Part shown: in pieces, positions 23,524-38,363 of the stretch | Numbering within the stretch: the first letter of the stretch is position 1 | How the letters are laid out: each line of letters starts with the position of its first letter | Assembly (NCBI RefSeq): GCF_021390395.1 | Contig: NZ_JAJUWT010000001.1 | Location: 62,001-126,000, forward strand | Source of the DNA: Saccharothrix sp. S26 | Lineage (GTDB): Bacteria > Actinomycetota > Actinomycetes > Mycobacteriales > Pseudonocardiaceae | Reading direction: 5' to 3' | Length of the DNA stretch: 64,000 bases | Made by a program: the position numbers and the translations under genes | The notes under the pieces: generated by a model | What the model was told of the DNA's origin: nothing | Seen by the model: only the letters and a program-made list of their open reading frames with translations | Databases searched by the model: none

Positions 23524-26405
23524 CAGGCTGCTCCTCCAGTGACCGGCAGGTAGACGTAGGCGCCGAGGACGTCGGCCGGCTTCTGCGCCGTCACCTGCAC
23601 ACCGCGGACGATCTCACCGGAAGCGCTGCGGACCCGGCGGTGCGAGGCGAGCAACTCGGCGGCGAGTTCATCGCCGAAAGAGGCCAAGTGAGCGGTCGTT
23701 TCCGGTAGTCCGTCGAGCACCCGGGCCATGGTGCGCTTGCCGAACGCCGGATCGGTGTTCTCGTCGGCCGTTACTTCCAGTAGTTTCCGAGCGTCGTGCG
23801 CGGGAAGCCAACGGGCATTCGCCGGGGCGCCCTCGAAGGCGAGCAGACGGGCGTCTTCGGCGACTAACTGCCGTTCCCCCGATCGGGACGGCAGCGTGAG
23901 GTGGAACCTGTAGCGGACGATCAGGAGTGTCGTCCTGGTCTGGACGCTCGTCGTCCGGATCACCCCGCACCGACGAGCCGGCCGCGGGCCGGATGCCTTC
24001 TCGTCGAAGGCCGAGTTGAGGACGTACCCGGCGAGCGCGCCCACCACCGGATCGGTGCGCACGAGGGCCGCTTCACCCCGGGCGACCGCGGCAGTGGCGC
24101 GGAACGCGACCGGCTTGTCCAGGTCACCTCCGACCACCGGGGCGAGCGCGTCCCGCAGCCCCGCTGGCGTGCCGGACACGTCAGCGGTGAAGTCGTCGCC
24201 GTCGGGACGGAGCACGGCGTCGAGCGCGCCGAGCGCCTGCCGGACGAAGCCGCGGACCTCGCTCGCGCGGCCCAGCGCGTCCCGGACGGCCGCCACCTCC
24301 TTGGCGACCTCTTCCGGCCTGATCGTCCGCTGGGCGAATCGGGACCGGGACGCCTTCTCCCGCTCGGCCGCGGACTGCCACTGCGCCTCGACGGCGGCAG
24401 ACCGTTCACGCACCGTCTCCATTTCGAACAGACTTGCCTGCTCGGGACGTCGGTCACGCAGCAACAGCCACTCTACGACCGCGTCGGTCACCCCGGACGA
24501 CATCTCGTCGGGCACCGAGACCGAGATGCCCAGGTCCTTCTTGATCTGCCGGTGCTTCTTGATCAGGACCTCCAGCACCTTGCCGTCGATGCCGTTGTCG
24601 CTGCCGTACAGGGTGATGACTCGGACGACGTCGGTCTTCTGGCCGTAGCGGTCGACGCGCCCTTCGCGCTGGTCGTGCCGGGTCGGGTTCCAGGCCAGGT
24701 CGTAGTGGACGACGGCGTCGAAGTGGTGTTGGAGGTTCACCCCCTCGGACAGGCAGTCGGTAGCGATCAGGACCCGCTTGGCCCCGGCGGTCTCCCGCGA
24801 TTGCTCGGCCAGCTCCTCGATCCGCTGGATGCGCTGTTGCGGGGACAGCGTTCCGGTCACCGCGCGGACGAAGGTCTTCTTGCCCAGCGTCTCCGCGAGG
24901 TGGTCGGCCACGTACTCGGCGGTCGGGATGTAGCGGCAGAACACGATCGGGTGATAGCCCTTGCTCAGCAATGCCTTCAGGTGCTTGACCAGGGCCGCGA
25001 GCTTCCAGTCCTCCTCCGGGCCTTCCAGCGCCGCCGCCCGGTCGGCAAGTTCCCCCAGCCGCACCCCCGGCTCGTCCAGCTCGGCGCCGGGAGCCACGTC
25101 GAGCCCTTCCAGCGCGTCGCTGTCAGCGGAGTCCCTGGTCAGGGGTGCGCCGAGCAGATCGGCTTCCTGCGCGGTCGACGCCGTGGCCGCCGCCGAGCGG
25201 GTCCGCAACGTCTGCGCCGCGGCACGCGGTGAGGAGACCATGGAGCGCAGCAGCGCGATCGCGGACCACCAGGCGATGCGTGCCTCCCGCTTGCCGCGGT
25301 CACCCGCGGCGCTGACCCGTTCCCCGGCGTAGGCGATGGCGTCGTCGAGCAGGGCCCGGTAGGCAGGGGACAGCGAGTAGGTCTCGTCCTTGAACTCGCG
25401 GTCCGCCGGGAACGCGGTGTCCTCACGCAGGCTGTCGTCGGCCAGCCCGTCCCGGGTGGAGAGGAACTGTCGCACATCGGCTCGCTTGCGCTGGACGAAG
25501 TGGCCCGCCAGCAGGCGTCTTCCCGCGTCGGTGTCGAGTTCCGCCGTGGCCAGCTCCGGCTTGACCAGACCAAGGAGGGCGCGGAACGCGCTCTCCTTGC
25601 CGCTGTGCGGTGTCGCCGTCACCAGGAGGAGGTGGCGATCGGGGTCGCCCGCGATCCGTTGGAGGAGCTCGTAGCGGAGCTGGCTCTGCGCCGAGGACGT
25701 CTCGTCGGCGGTGACACAGGTATGCGCCTCGTCCACGATGACCAGGTCGGGGCAGTGCTTGACGAAGTCGTCGCGGTGGCGGGTCGACTTGATGAAGTCG
25801 GTGGAGACCACCACGTGCGGATGCCGGTCGAACAGCGACTGACCGAGGTCGAGCTTGCGCTCCAGCTTGGACACGGTCGAGGCGAGGACCAGTTCGGCGT
25901 CGATGCCGAACTTGGTGCGCAGCTCCTGCTGCCACTGCTCGGCCAGCGCGGGCGAGCACAGCACGGCCAGCTTGCGCGCGCTGCCCTGGGCGAGCAGCTC
26001 GCTCGCGATCAGCCCGGCTTCGACGGTCTTGCCGATCCCGACATCATCGGAGATCAGCATGCGCACCGTCTTCTGCCGCAGGGCCATCATCAGCGGCACG
26101 AGCTGGTACGCACGGGGCTCGACCGCGATTCCGGCGAGCGAGCGGAAGGGACCCGCACCTGACCGGAAGCCGATCCGCAGGGCGGAGCGCAGCATCCCGG
26201 CCGCCAGGTCATCGCCCAGGTCGTCGGGAGAAGGTGGAGGGAACTCGGCGGACCGGACATCCTCGAAAGCCGGGAAGACGGCAGCGACATCGTCGTCCGA
26301 GCCACCGAGCGGCCGCAGGACCAACATGTCGTCGGCGCTTTCCGGCAGTACCACCCAGTCACGGCCACGCGCGGAAACGAGCGAGCCAACAGTGTAGTTG
26401 CTCAT
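23523..26405 (-). CDS. DrmD-like SNF2-family helicase
   Basis: A 960-residue SNF2/RapA-class ATPase. Walker A is SDDVGIGKTVEAGLIASELL (GIGKT at 123-127), the DEAH box is VIVDEAHTC (225-228), motif III VTATPHSG, and motifs V-VI are IATDCLSEGVNLQ and HDQREGRVDRYGQ. DrmD of class 1 DISARM has this layout and stands next to DrmMI, as here. It probably translocates on double-stranded DNA without unwinding it. ATG 26405 starts 24 bases after the kinase-helicase stop. The C-terminal 300 residues are unassigned. Confidence 0.87.
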   Translation of the reverse strand: MSNYTVGSLVSARGRDWVVLPESADDMLVLRPLGGSDDDVAAVFPAFEDVRSAEFPPPSPDDLGDDLAAGMLRSALRIGFRSGAGPFRSLAGIAVEPRAYQLVPLMMALRQKTVRMLISDDVGIGKTVEAGLIASELLAQGSARKLAVLCSPALAEQWQQELRTKFGIDAELVLASTVSKLERKLDLGQSLFDRHPHVVVSTDFIKSTRHRDDFVKHCPDLVIVDEAHTCVTADETSSAQSQLRYELLQRIAGDPDRHLLLVTATPHSGKESAFRALLGLVKPELATAELDTDAGRRLLAGHFVQRKRADVRQFLSTRDGLADDSLREDTAFPADREFKDETYSLSPAYRALLDDAIAYAGERVSAAGDRGKREARIAWWSAIALLRSMVSSPRAAAQTLRTRSAAATASTAQEADLLGAPLTRDSADSDALEGLDVAPGAELDEPGVRLGELADRAAALEGPEEDWKLAALVKHLKALLSKGYHPIVFCRYIPTAEYVADHLAETLGKKTFVRAVTGTLSPQQRIQRIEELAEQSRETAGAKRVLIATDCLSEGVNLQHHFDAVVHYDLAWNPTRHDQREGRVDRYGQKTDVVRVITLYGSDNGIDGKVLEVLIKKHRQIKKDLGISVSVPDEMSSGVTDAVVEWLLLRDRRPEQASLFEMETVRERSAAVEAQWQSAAEREKASRSRFAQRTIRPEEVAKEVAAVRDALGRASEVRGFVRQALGALDAVLRPDGDDFTADVSGTPAGLRDALAPVVGGDLDKPVAFRATAAVARGEAALVRTDPVVGALAGYVLNSAFDEKASGPRPARRCGVIRTTSVQTRTTLLIVRYRFHLTLPSRSGERQLVAEDARLLAFEGAPANARWLPAHDARKLLEVTADENTDPAFGKRTMARVLDGLPETTAHLASFGDELAAELLASHRRVRSASGEIVRGVQVTAQKPADVLGAYVYLPVTGGAA

Positions 26406-26428
26406 CTATGTGATGTTCTCTTCCGTCG

Positions 26429-32647
<6,219 letters not shown>

Positions 32648-32724
32648 CTTCCTACCCTCCCATGCCCGCCGGCTGTGAATACGGCGCACACGCTCCACAT
32701 CGTCGAGGTGCTCCCGCCCGTAAC

Positions 32725-32758
32725 AAGGGTACACGGGAGTCATGCTGCGTGTACCCTT
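32725..32758. promoter_or_regulatory. Perfect 11-bp inverted repeat upstream of the defence operon
   Basis: AAGGGTACACG (32725-32735) and CGTGTACCCTT (32748-32758) are exact reverse complements with a 12-base spacer. The centre lies about 95 bases before the kinase-helicase start and five bases from the shared motif. The length and symmetry suit a dimeric repressor or a tandem pair of half sites. It could instead form an RNA hairpin in the leader. Confidence 0.5.
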
Positions 32759-32763
32759 TAATC

Positions 32764-32779
32764 TGTTGGCGATGTCAAC
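32764..32779. promoter_or_regulatory. Shared operator-like motif, copy 2
   Basis: TGTTGGCGATGTCAAC matches 15535-15550 at 15 of 16 bases. Here the dyad is wider: TCTGTTG-7-CAACAGA (32762-32782). It sits about 120 bases upstream of the kinase-helicase start, where a promoter is expected. Together the two copies flank the whole 17-kb defence locus. Confidence 0.55.
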
Positions 32780-32867
32780 AGAGAACCTTATAGCGACCTG
32801 CACGCACACGGCGACGACGAAGCGATCCGCCACGCGAGCGCTACTCTGTCGCGACGGCAGGTCGGGT

Positions 32868-33194
32868 GTGGGGAACAACCCGTTCGTCGCAACGCCATAG
32901 GACGGCACCCCCGCGGTCACCGGCGTCGGGGTGCCGGCGACTTACAGGGGTCGGCTGGTTGATCGAGCACCTCAGCCGTTGCAGGACATGCTGAACGACC
33001 TCGCCAGGAAGGTTCCGGAGATCCGTGCCGACGCGCAGGCCTGGCAAAACATCGGCGGAGGCGTGGAACGAGCCGCCGGACAGTTGGAGACGACGTCCCG
33101 GGAACACGCGGCCGGGTGGATCGGCGCTGCCGGTGACATGTGCCGGGTGCGAGCGACCAACCGCGCTCACGCCCGACTCCGCGAACCAGGTTAG
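32868..33194 (+). pseudogene. Decayed, truncated copy of the ESX-type toxin gene
   Basis: From GTG 32868 the reading (NNPFVATP, QPLQDMLNDLA, AQAWQNIGGGVERAAGQLETTS, AAGWIGAAGDM) follows the N-terminal domain of the intact gene at 49919. An early TAG, a large internal deletion, a one-base deletion near 32970 and loss of everything after about residue 150 make it a pseudogene. The C-terminal toxin domain is absent. From 33195 to 33340 I see no gene. Confidence 0.75.
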
Positions 33195-33340
33195 GGTTGG
33201 CTCTCACACCAGCTAGTGCTGGAGAAAATCCGGAGAGTTCATGTGCGTCGAACGGCGCTATGCTGCTCTGAACGACGGTGAATGGAACCGCGATGACCAG
33301 CGGTTTTGTAATCGTTGCAGCGTGAAGGGCGTTTTGCTCG

Positions 33341-33388
33341 CCACACTGGCAGTGTGAGGGTCAGGGGTTCGAGTCCCCTCAGCTCCAC
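33341..33388 (+). other. 3' half of tRNA-Ala(GGC), probable attachment-site remnant
   Basis: CACACTGGCAGTGTG reads as an anticodon arm with anticodon GGC after the conserved U33. It is followed by a perfectly paired T arm (AGGGG-TTCGAGT-CCCCT) and the acceptor 3' strand CAGCTCC with discriminator A. No D arm or 5' acceptor strand (GGAGCTG-like) is found upstream. This is what an integrative element leaves when it recombines with the 3' half of a tRNA gene. It cannot make a functional tRNA. No integrase gene is seen in the window. Confidence 0.6.
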
Positions 33389-33409
33389 AACTTGATACAG
33401 TATACGAAT

Positions 33410-33456
33410 CGCCCGCTGACCTGCGGTAATGCAGGTTGCGGGCGATCTTGTTTTTT
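33410..33456 (+). terminator. Rho-independent terminator after the tRNA fragment
   Basis: A two-part stem (CGCCCGC/GCGGGCG and CCTGC/GCAGG with a small loop) is followed by a run of T (33449-33456). It sits 20 bases after the tRNA 3' end, the usual place of a tRNA terminator, and supports reading that fragment as a real tRNA 3' end. Confidence 0.75.
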
Positions 33457-33483
33457 CTCCACTGTGGACTGCAGTGGCCGAGC

Positions 33484-33505
33484 TGGAGCAAATTTGGAGC
33501 AGGCG
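33484..33505 (+). repeat. Direct repeat, copy 1 (GGAGCAAATYTGGAGCAG core)
   Basis: A 22-base segment matches 51569-51590 at 20 positions in the same orientation. Each copy lies downstream of an ESX-type toxin gene (decayed here, intact at 49919). It may mark a duplicated segment or a recombination site. Bases 33506-33741 hold no gene. Confidence 0.45.
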
Positions 33506-33741
33506 GTCGGTCCGCACGAAATGTTGTCAGCTGTGTGCTCCAGCTCTCACTAACCCGGCTGGGTGGATCTGCCTGGAACCCTTTCGGTCGCCGTGGCCGC
33601 CGTCATGTTCGGCACCGGTGTGACTCCTTAGCGGCTTCGCTGTCGTGTGATGGACACGGGCGCCCGTTTGTTCGTTTTCAGTAGCTGCGGTAGTGGGTGC
33701 TGCTACATTGCGACACAAGGCGGTAGCAGGGGGTGACGAAG

Positions 33742-34113
33742 ATGGGGACTCCTGGTCGGGGCTATGCGCTCGATCCGGGCGAGTTCGACCAGTTGAAGGC
33801 CAGTCTCAGAGCGGCTGGGGAGGCGTTGGGGTTACAGGACTTCCGAGCCAAGGCAAGCCTCGAGGGCAGCATGACGGTGCAGTCCGTGAGCCCGCACGAG
33901 AACGTCGAGGAGACCGTTGACGAGGTGATCCTGGCGTTGACGAAGTTCGTCGACCAGGACTACGCCCGGACAAGTCAGGCCGTGCAGGACTTCATCAACC
34001 GGGTCCACACCACGATCGAGACGGCGATCGACGGCGTCCATCGGACGCAGCAGGAGTACGTGGGAGCCGAGAAGCTCATCGGCGAAGGGCTGCGCGGGAT
34101 CTACCCGGAATGA
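33742..34113 (+). CDS. WXG100-like ESX cluster protein
   Basis: A 123-residue, mostly helical protein without signal peptide or membrane segment (YALDPGEFDQLKASLRAA, VEETVDEVILALTKFVDQD, FINRVHTTIETAIDGVHRTQ). Length and helical hairpin pattern suit ESX-associated WXG100-like or DUF6317-like proteins. ATG 33742 is chosen because AGGGGG lies eight bases upstream; GTG 33733 overlaps that site. It leads a four-gene cluster with short spacers, probably one operon linked to type VII secretion. Confidence 0.65.
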   Translation: MGTPGRGYALDPGEFDQLKASLRAAGEALGLQDFRAKASLEGSMTVQSVSPHENVEETVDEVILALTKFVDQDYARTSQAVQDFINRVHTTIETAIDGVHRTQQEYVGAEKLIGEGLRGIYPE

Positions 34114-34129
34114 CCAGAGGGAGGCGCAC

Positions 34130-34783
34130 GTGGGCTTTCTGCAGACCGTGATCACGGACTCGTTGCTGTCGGACGCGGGGGAGATCGACGGGTTCGCGGC
34201 CCGGCACGCTCCGGGTCTGCCGTCCATCCAAGCCACCTTGAGGGTGATCAGGGACATCGACCCGGAGTCGTTCCGCCGGATCGGGCGAGACGTGTGGGGC
34301 GCCGGGCAGTCAGACGGGGCGGATCAACTCGGCAAAGCGATCGACGGCTGCGTCAAGGGCTTGGAGACGGCGGCCAACCAGGCTTCGGCATGGACCGGTG
34401 AAGCGAGCAACGCCTACACCGAGCGCATCAACCGAATGAAGCAGGCGCTGGGTGAGATGCGCAAGCCCGCTCACGACGTCGGTCAGGCACTGGTCGACCT
34501 CGCCGACGGCTTCGAGTTCAAGGCCTCGGACATGTGGAACAACATCTGGAGTGCCATCGGGTTCGTGGTCGGGATCATCGGTGTCATCGCGGGCATCATC
34601 GTCGGTCTGACCGGGATCGGCGCCGTCGTGGGACTGATCCTGGGGATCCTCGGCGTCCTGGTGGGCTTGGCCGCGTGGTGGCATTCGCAGAAATTCAAGG
34701 CCGACGAGCAGATCGCCAAGTGCGCCGAGGCGTCCGCGGACGCCGCCAAGGCGATGGAGTCACTGGGCAAGCTCCAGCCCTAG
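34130..34783 (+). CDS. WXG100-type protein with C-terminal membrane segment
   Basis: A 217-residue protein. The middle (ETAANQASAWTGEASNAYTERINRMKQAL) is a WXG100-type helical hairpin with a WxG-like turn (AWTGEA). It is followed by a hydrophobic glycine-rich stretch (IGFVVGIIGVIAGIIVGLTG and on to about residue 185) that forms one or two membrane helices. GTG 34130 has GGGAGG upstream. Such proteins sit at the membrane end of ESX-type toxin clusters. The exact role is unknown. Confidence 0.65.
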   Translation: MGFLQTVITDSLLSDAGEIDGFAARHAPGLPSIQATLRVIRDIDPESFRRIGRDVWGAGQSDGADQLGKAIDGCVKGLETAANQASAWTGEASNAYTERINRMKQALGEMRKPAHDVGQALVDLADGFEFKASDMWNNIWSAIGFVVGIIGVIAGIIVGLTGIGAVVGLILGILGVLVGLAAWWHSQKFKADEQIAKCAEASADAAKAMESLGKLQP

Positions 34784-34791
34784 GAGGGGAC

Positions 34792-35202
34792 GTGGACCCG
34801 CAGGAGATGGTCGCGCAGGCGCAGGAACGTTTCGCCAAGATCAGGCGCGATCCGGAGAAAGCGCTGTTCAGCCAGTACAAGGGTGTGTCACCCAGCGGTG
34901 CGGTCACGGTGTGGGTCGACATGATGGGCAAGCTCGTCCGCGTGCACATCGCCCCCAACACCCTTTATGAAGGTGGAGAGCCCTGGCTGACCGAGGAGCT
35001 CATGGCGGCGCACGAGGCGGCCAAGCGGGCTGCCGAGGTGCTCGACTTCACCATGGCCGACCTCGCGCGTGAACTCGACGACGCGCTGGCGTTGAAGCAG
35101 CACGTCACTGCTGCTCCCGAGCCGCCGCCGGTTGACCGGCGCCGCACCGCACCTCGCCCTGATGACGATGAGTGGTTCGAGAACCGGAGTCACCTGCGCT
35201 GA
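34792..35202 (+). CDS. YbaB/EbfC-like small protein
   Basis: A 136-residue protein whose first part (MVAQAQERFAKI, SPSGAVTVWVDMMGKLVRVHI, LTEELMAAHEAAKRAAEVLD) follows the YbaB/EbfC DNA-binding-protein pattern used in actinobacterial ESX clusters. The C-terminal tail is proline-rich and charged. GTG 34792 follows AGGAGGGG. It is eight bases after the membrane WXG protein and one base before the next gene. Confidence 0.65.
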   Translation: MDPQEMVAQAQERFAKIRRDPEKALFSQYKGVSPSGAVTVWVDMMGKLVRVHIAPNTLYEGGEPWLTEELMAAHEAAKRAAEVLDFTMADLARELDDALALKQHVTAAPEPPPVDRRRTAPRPDDDEWFENRSHLR

Positions 35203-35203
35203 C

Positions 35204-35542
35204 ATGTCACGACCACTCATGAACGACCGCGGCCTCGCGGTGGCGTGCGCCCTGGTCTTCGCAATCCTTCTTGGGGTCGCGGCACTCGGCTTCGCTCAGA
35301 TCGCGTCGACCTACCAGTGGTGCGAGAGCGATGCAGCAAGGCAACTGGCGTCGGCCCAGGCAGTGGCCGAGCTGCGTCTCGACGCAACACCGGCCGTTGT
35401 TTGCCGAAGCGGTGAGGTGACCGTGGAGCTGCCGATCACACCGGCTGTCGCCAGCGTGCTGTTCGCCGTGGTCGGCATGGCGCTCAGCCTCGTCACGGTC
35501 GTCATCACCGCGCGGCGTGCCCGTGCTGCCCAACGGCGTTGA
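35204..35542 (+). CDS. Small membrane protein with two helices
   Basis: A 112-residue protein with transmembrane segments near residues 9-30 (GLAVACALVFAILLGVAALG) and 76-98 (ASVLFAVVGMALSLVTVVIT), joined by an external loop with two cysteines and ending in a basic tail (RRARAAQRR). ATG 35204 directly follows the previous stop. No family is recognised. It is the last gene of the ESX-type cluster. Confidence 0.6.
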   Translation: MSRPLMNDRGLAVACALVFAILLGVAALGFAQIASTYQWCESDAARQLASAQAVAELRLDATPAVVCRSGEVTVELPITPAVASVLFAVVGMALSLVTVVITARRARAAQRR

Positions 35543-35603
35543 AAGCGGGAACAGCTGCTTCGGCGGTCCACTGAGGAAGCCGGCTGGTGGAGGTGCGCTG
35601 ATC

Positions 35604-35636
35604 GACGCCCGTGACAAGACTCCTGCCACGGGCGTC
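35604..35636 (+). terminator. Terminator-like hairpin after the ESX cluster
   Basis: GACGCCCGTG and CACGGGCGTC form a perfect 10-bp stem around a 13-base loop, 62 bases after the last gene of the cluster. No strong T run follows, so in high-GC actinomycetes it would be an I-shaped terminator. It may also serve the minus-strand fragment that ends at 35652. Confidence 0.5.
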
Positions 35637-35651
35637 GCAGCTCGCCAGTCC

Positions 35652-35939
35652 TCACTGATGCATGGACGTAACTTCGGGAGCAGGCACCACCGCCATCCAG
35701 CAGACCAGGTAGATGTCTTCCAGATTCGCAGGCGGCAGCGGGACTGGTGGTTCGGGAATGCTGAGCCCGTAGTCGTCTGCCACTGCGACGATGCGTTCGA
35801 CGGTTTCCCGCGGTGTGCCGTGATCGGCATGGCTGAGCGCACTGCGGACGGCTCGCTGAACCCGATTTGTGTACGGGGCCTTGAGCCTTGACGCTAGGTC
35901 GTCCTGCCGCTCAGCGAGGAACCCGCCGTGCTGCTCGAC
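35652..35939 (-). pseudogene. 3' fragment of an unidentified gene cut by an IS remnant
   Basis: An open minus-strand frame ends at TGA 35654-35652 and reads like genuine protein (FLAERQDDLASRLKAPYTNR, ALSHADHGTPRETVERIVAV, PEPPVPLPPANLEDIYLVCW). No start codon is seen, and coding character stops at the IS481 remnant near 35940. About 95 codons of C-terminus remain. I do not recognise the family. The ending antiparallel to the ESX cluster suggests it was a separate host gene. Confidence 0.45.
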
Positions 35940-35940
35940 G

Positions 35941-36165
35941 TCACGGCAGGGACAGCGACCAGGCCAAACAGGTCGAACGCGCCAAGAATGCCGGTACCGG
36001 CCGCAGCTACACCTACCTGCACTCCGCGGTCGACGGGTTCTCCGCCTGGCCTACACCGAGGCACTGCCCGACGAGAAGGCAGTCACCGCGATCGCATTCC
36101 TGCACCGGGCCAGGGCGTTTCTCGCCGCACACGGCATCGGCCACATCCACCGCGTCGTTACCGAC
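35941..36165 (+). pseudogene. IS481-family transposase, 5' fragment
   Basis: The reading QAKQVERAKNAGTGRSYTYL, HSAVDGFS, then after a one-base deletion near 36042 LAYTEALPDEKAVTAIAFLH, HGIGHIHRVVTD is the DDE integrase core of an IS481-type transposase. It stops abruptly at 36165 and continues (NGS, HDFAKALLAV) at about 37881. The 5' third of the gene is missing. Confidence 0.75.
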
Positions 36166-37880
36166 ATTCAAGCTTGGTGTGTGTTCCCGGAGGCTGGTGC
36201 GGCGCGGCCGGTCGCATGAGAATCCGGAGCTCCGGCGCCCGCTCACCACCGCTACGTGACCGACTGGGGTGTTCACCCCTTGCCTGTTGACCGTTGGGGT
36301 GAGCGGGGCCTTCGCCGAGTGGTGCGCGTCCTGTTGGGAACCCGGTGACCAGCGGTTCGGGTAACGCCCGAGCCGTGTGGATCCCTGTTGGTGAATGTCC
36401 GGTACGGGCGCCGGCCCTGGTGATGGCCTTGCGTGCCGGATCGTGTTCGCCGAGCGGAAGGGAGCCACCTCGTTGGAGATGCGGTTGGGCATCGATGTCG
36501 CCTGCCGGGCCGCCCACCAGGCCAGTCTGGCCGATACGACGGGCCGATACCTGTGGTCGGGGCGCAGGTTCCGCACCACCGTCGAGGACCTGGAGCGGTT
36601 GCGGGCCATGCTGCCCGAGGGCACCGAGCCGTCGTCGGTCACGGTGGTCATGGAACCGACGCGCAATGCGTGGGTGCCGTTGGCGGCCTGGTTCCGTCGC
36701 CGGGGAGCGGTCGTCGTGCTGGTGCCGCCTGAGCAGTCGGCCGACCTGCCGGACCTACTACGCCAGGCACACCAAGTCCGACCGGCTGGACTCCCAGGAT
36801 CCTGGCCCGCGTCCCGCTGCTGCACCCGGAGGGCCTGCACACCGCGACCGGACTCGGCCCCGGCGACGCGCTGTGCCGGGCGGTCAAACTGCGCTCCAAC
36901 CTGGTCAAACGCCGCACGAGCATTCTTGCCAGGCTCGACGCCCTGCTGGAACTGCTCGGGCCGGGCTGGCACGCCGCGCTGGGCGCCGACCTGGCCAACA
37001 AGACCCCGCTGCGGTTTCTGGCGCACTACGCCGACCCGCACCAGGTCATCCGCCTGGGCAGGGCACGCCTGGGTCGGTTCCTGGCCCGCCACTCCCGCGG
37101 CAGCTGGGGCGAGGACAAGGCGGACCAGGTGATCACCGCGGCGCGAGAGACCCTCCGGTTGTGGTCCGAGGAGCTGGACTACCCGGAACTGGCCGACGAC
37201 ATCGCGATCGAGGCGCGACTGGCACTGCGGCTGACCGAAGAGATCAAAGAACTCGAGGACCGCATCGCCGCGCTGCTGACCAAGGCCGACCCCGACGGGA
37301 TCCTGCGCTCGGTCCCCGGCGTCGGCCCGGTCCTGGCCGCACAGATCCTGGGACGCCTCGGCGACCCGCACCGGTTCACCTCGCTGGCCGCGATCCGCTC
37401 CTTCAGCGGCCTGGTCCCCAAACTGGACTCCTCCGGCCAGAGCGCACGACACGGCGGCCCCACCAAATCCGGTGACGCATGCCTGCGCGAAGCACTGTTC
37501 ATGGCCGCCGACCAAGCCCGCCGCAGCGACCCCTCGCTCGCGGCGAAATACCACCGCCTGATGACCGAGGCCGGCAAACACCACAACTCGGCCCTTTGCC
37601 ACGTCGCGACCACACTGCTCACCCGCATCGCCGCCTGCCTGCGCCGCGGCAAGCACTACCACCTCACAGACACCGACGGCACACCGGTGACCCCGCAACA
37701 AGCCCGGCACATCATCGCCCAGCGCTACACCATCTCCGCCGAACTCCGCACCGCACGTCGCACAACACACCCCGCACCAGGGACGGGCCGACGAAACAAG
37801 GAGTCGCAACGCGCTCCATCGACCGGCCCGTCCACCCCCACCCTACGGGCGCGCCAACCACTTGACATCCGTTAGGAACT
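36166..37880 (+). mobile_element. IS110-family element inserted in the IS481 transposase
   Basis: The segment separates the two halves of the IS481 transposase core at the codons for VVTD|NGS. It holds a frameshifted IS110 transposase with about 310 bases of non-coding sequence before it, as is normal for IS110 elements, which carry guide-RNA sequence outside the ORF and lack terminal inverted repeats. Ends are estimated from the interrupted gene and are good to a few bases. Confidence 0.7.
36479..37875 (+). pseudogene. IS110-family transposase with two frameshifts
   Basis: The N-terminal RuvC-like part starts MRLGIDVACRAAHQASLAD and reaches VLVPPEQSADL. One extra C near 36751 shifts to YYARHTKSDRLDS, and another near 36798 shifts to RILARVPLLHPEGLHTATG. 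From there an intact frame runs to 37875 with the transposase C-terminal domain (SVPGVGPVLAAQILGRLG, SFSGLVPK, RHGGPTKSGDACLREALFMA). Both insertions lie in C runs, so sequencing error is possible, but with the IS481 damage decay is as likely. Confidence 0.75.
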
Positions 37881-38175
37881 CAACGGCTCCTGCCACCGCG
37901 CCCACGACTTCGCCAAGGCGCTGCTCGCAGTCCGCGACCAGCGCATCAGGGCCTACACCCCACGCCACAACGGCAAGGTCGAGCGCTACCAGCGCATCCT
38001 GGGCGAGGAATTCCTCTACGCCCACGCCTGGACCAGCGAACAACACCGCGCCGACGCCCTGACGGTCTGGAACGTGCACTACAACTACCATCGCCCCCAC
38101 ACCGCCGCCGGAAACCGACCACCAGCCACCCGGCTCCACACCGGCGTCACCAACGTCATGGCCTCATACAGCTAG
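37881..38175 (+). pseudogene. IS481-family transposase, 3' fragment
   Basis: The reading NGSCHRAHDFAKALLAVRDQ, RAYTPRHNGKVERYQRILGE, YAHAWTSEQQ and YNYHRPHTAAGNRPPATRL, ending at TAG 38173-38175, is the C-terminal half of the IS481 transposase begun at 35941. The catalytic Glu of the DDE triad lies in NGKVERYQR. From 38176 to 38363 only the leader of the LamG gene is seen. Confidence 0.8.
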
Positions 38176-38363
38176 CAGCACGCGTGGTGACGATCGTGGC
38201 TGGTAGGAGGGCTGTTCGGGTGAGGTGCTGATCACAGGGATGATCGTCGGTCATTGAGCCGTTCGGCTGCTGTGCCGAGGTTGGTTGAACCGTCATGATT
38301 CCTCCTCGGGTCGGGGGACTCAGCACAGATCGCGCGGGGAGCGCGAGCCGGGGGGCATCTTTT

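Noticed and set aside
32648..32920. N-terminal extension of the kinase-helicase to ATG 32743 or to 32920
   Set aside because: Those codons cover the inverted repeat and shared motif and lack kinase-like sequence; GTG 32647 has a good ribosome-binding site just before the kinase domain.
33239..33517. ORF reading GLEPLTLTLPVWRA
   Set aside because: This is the antisense of the tRNA-Ala 3' half and its flanks, a well-known false protein annotation.
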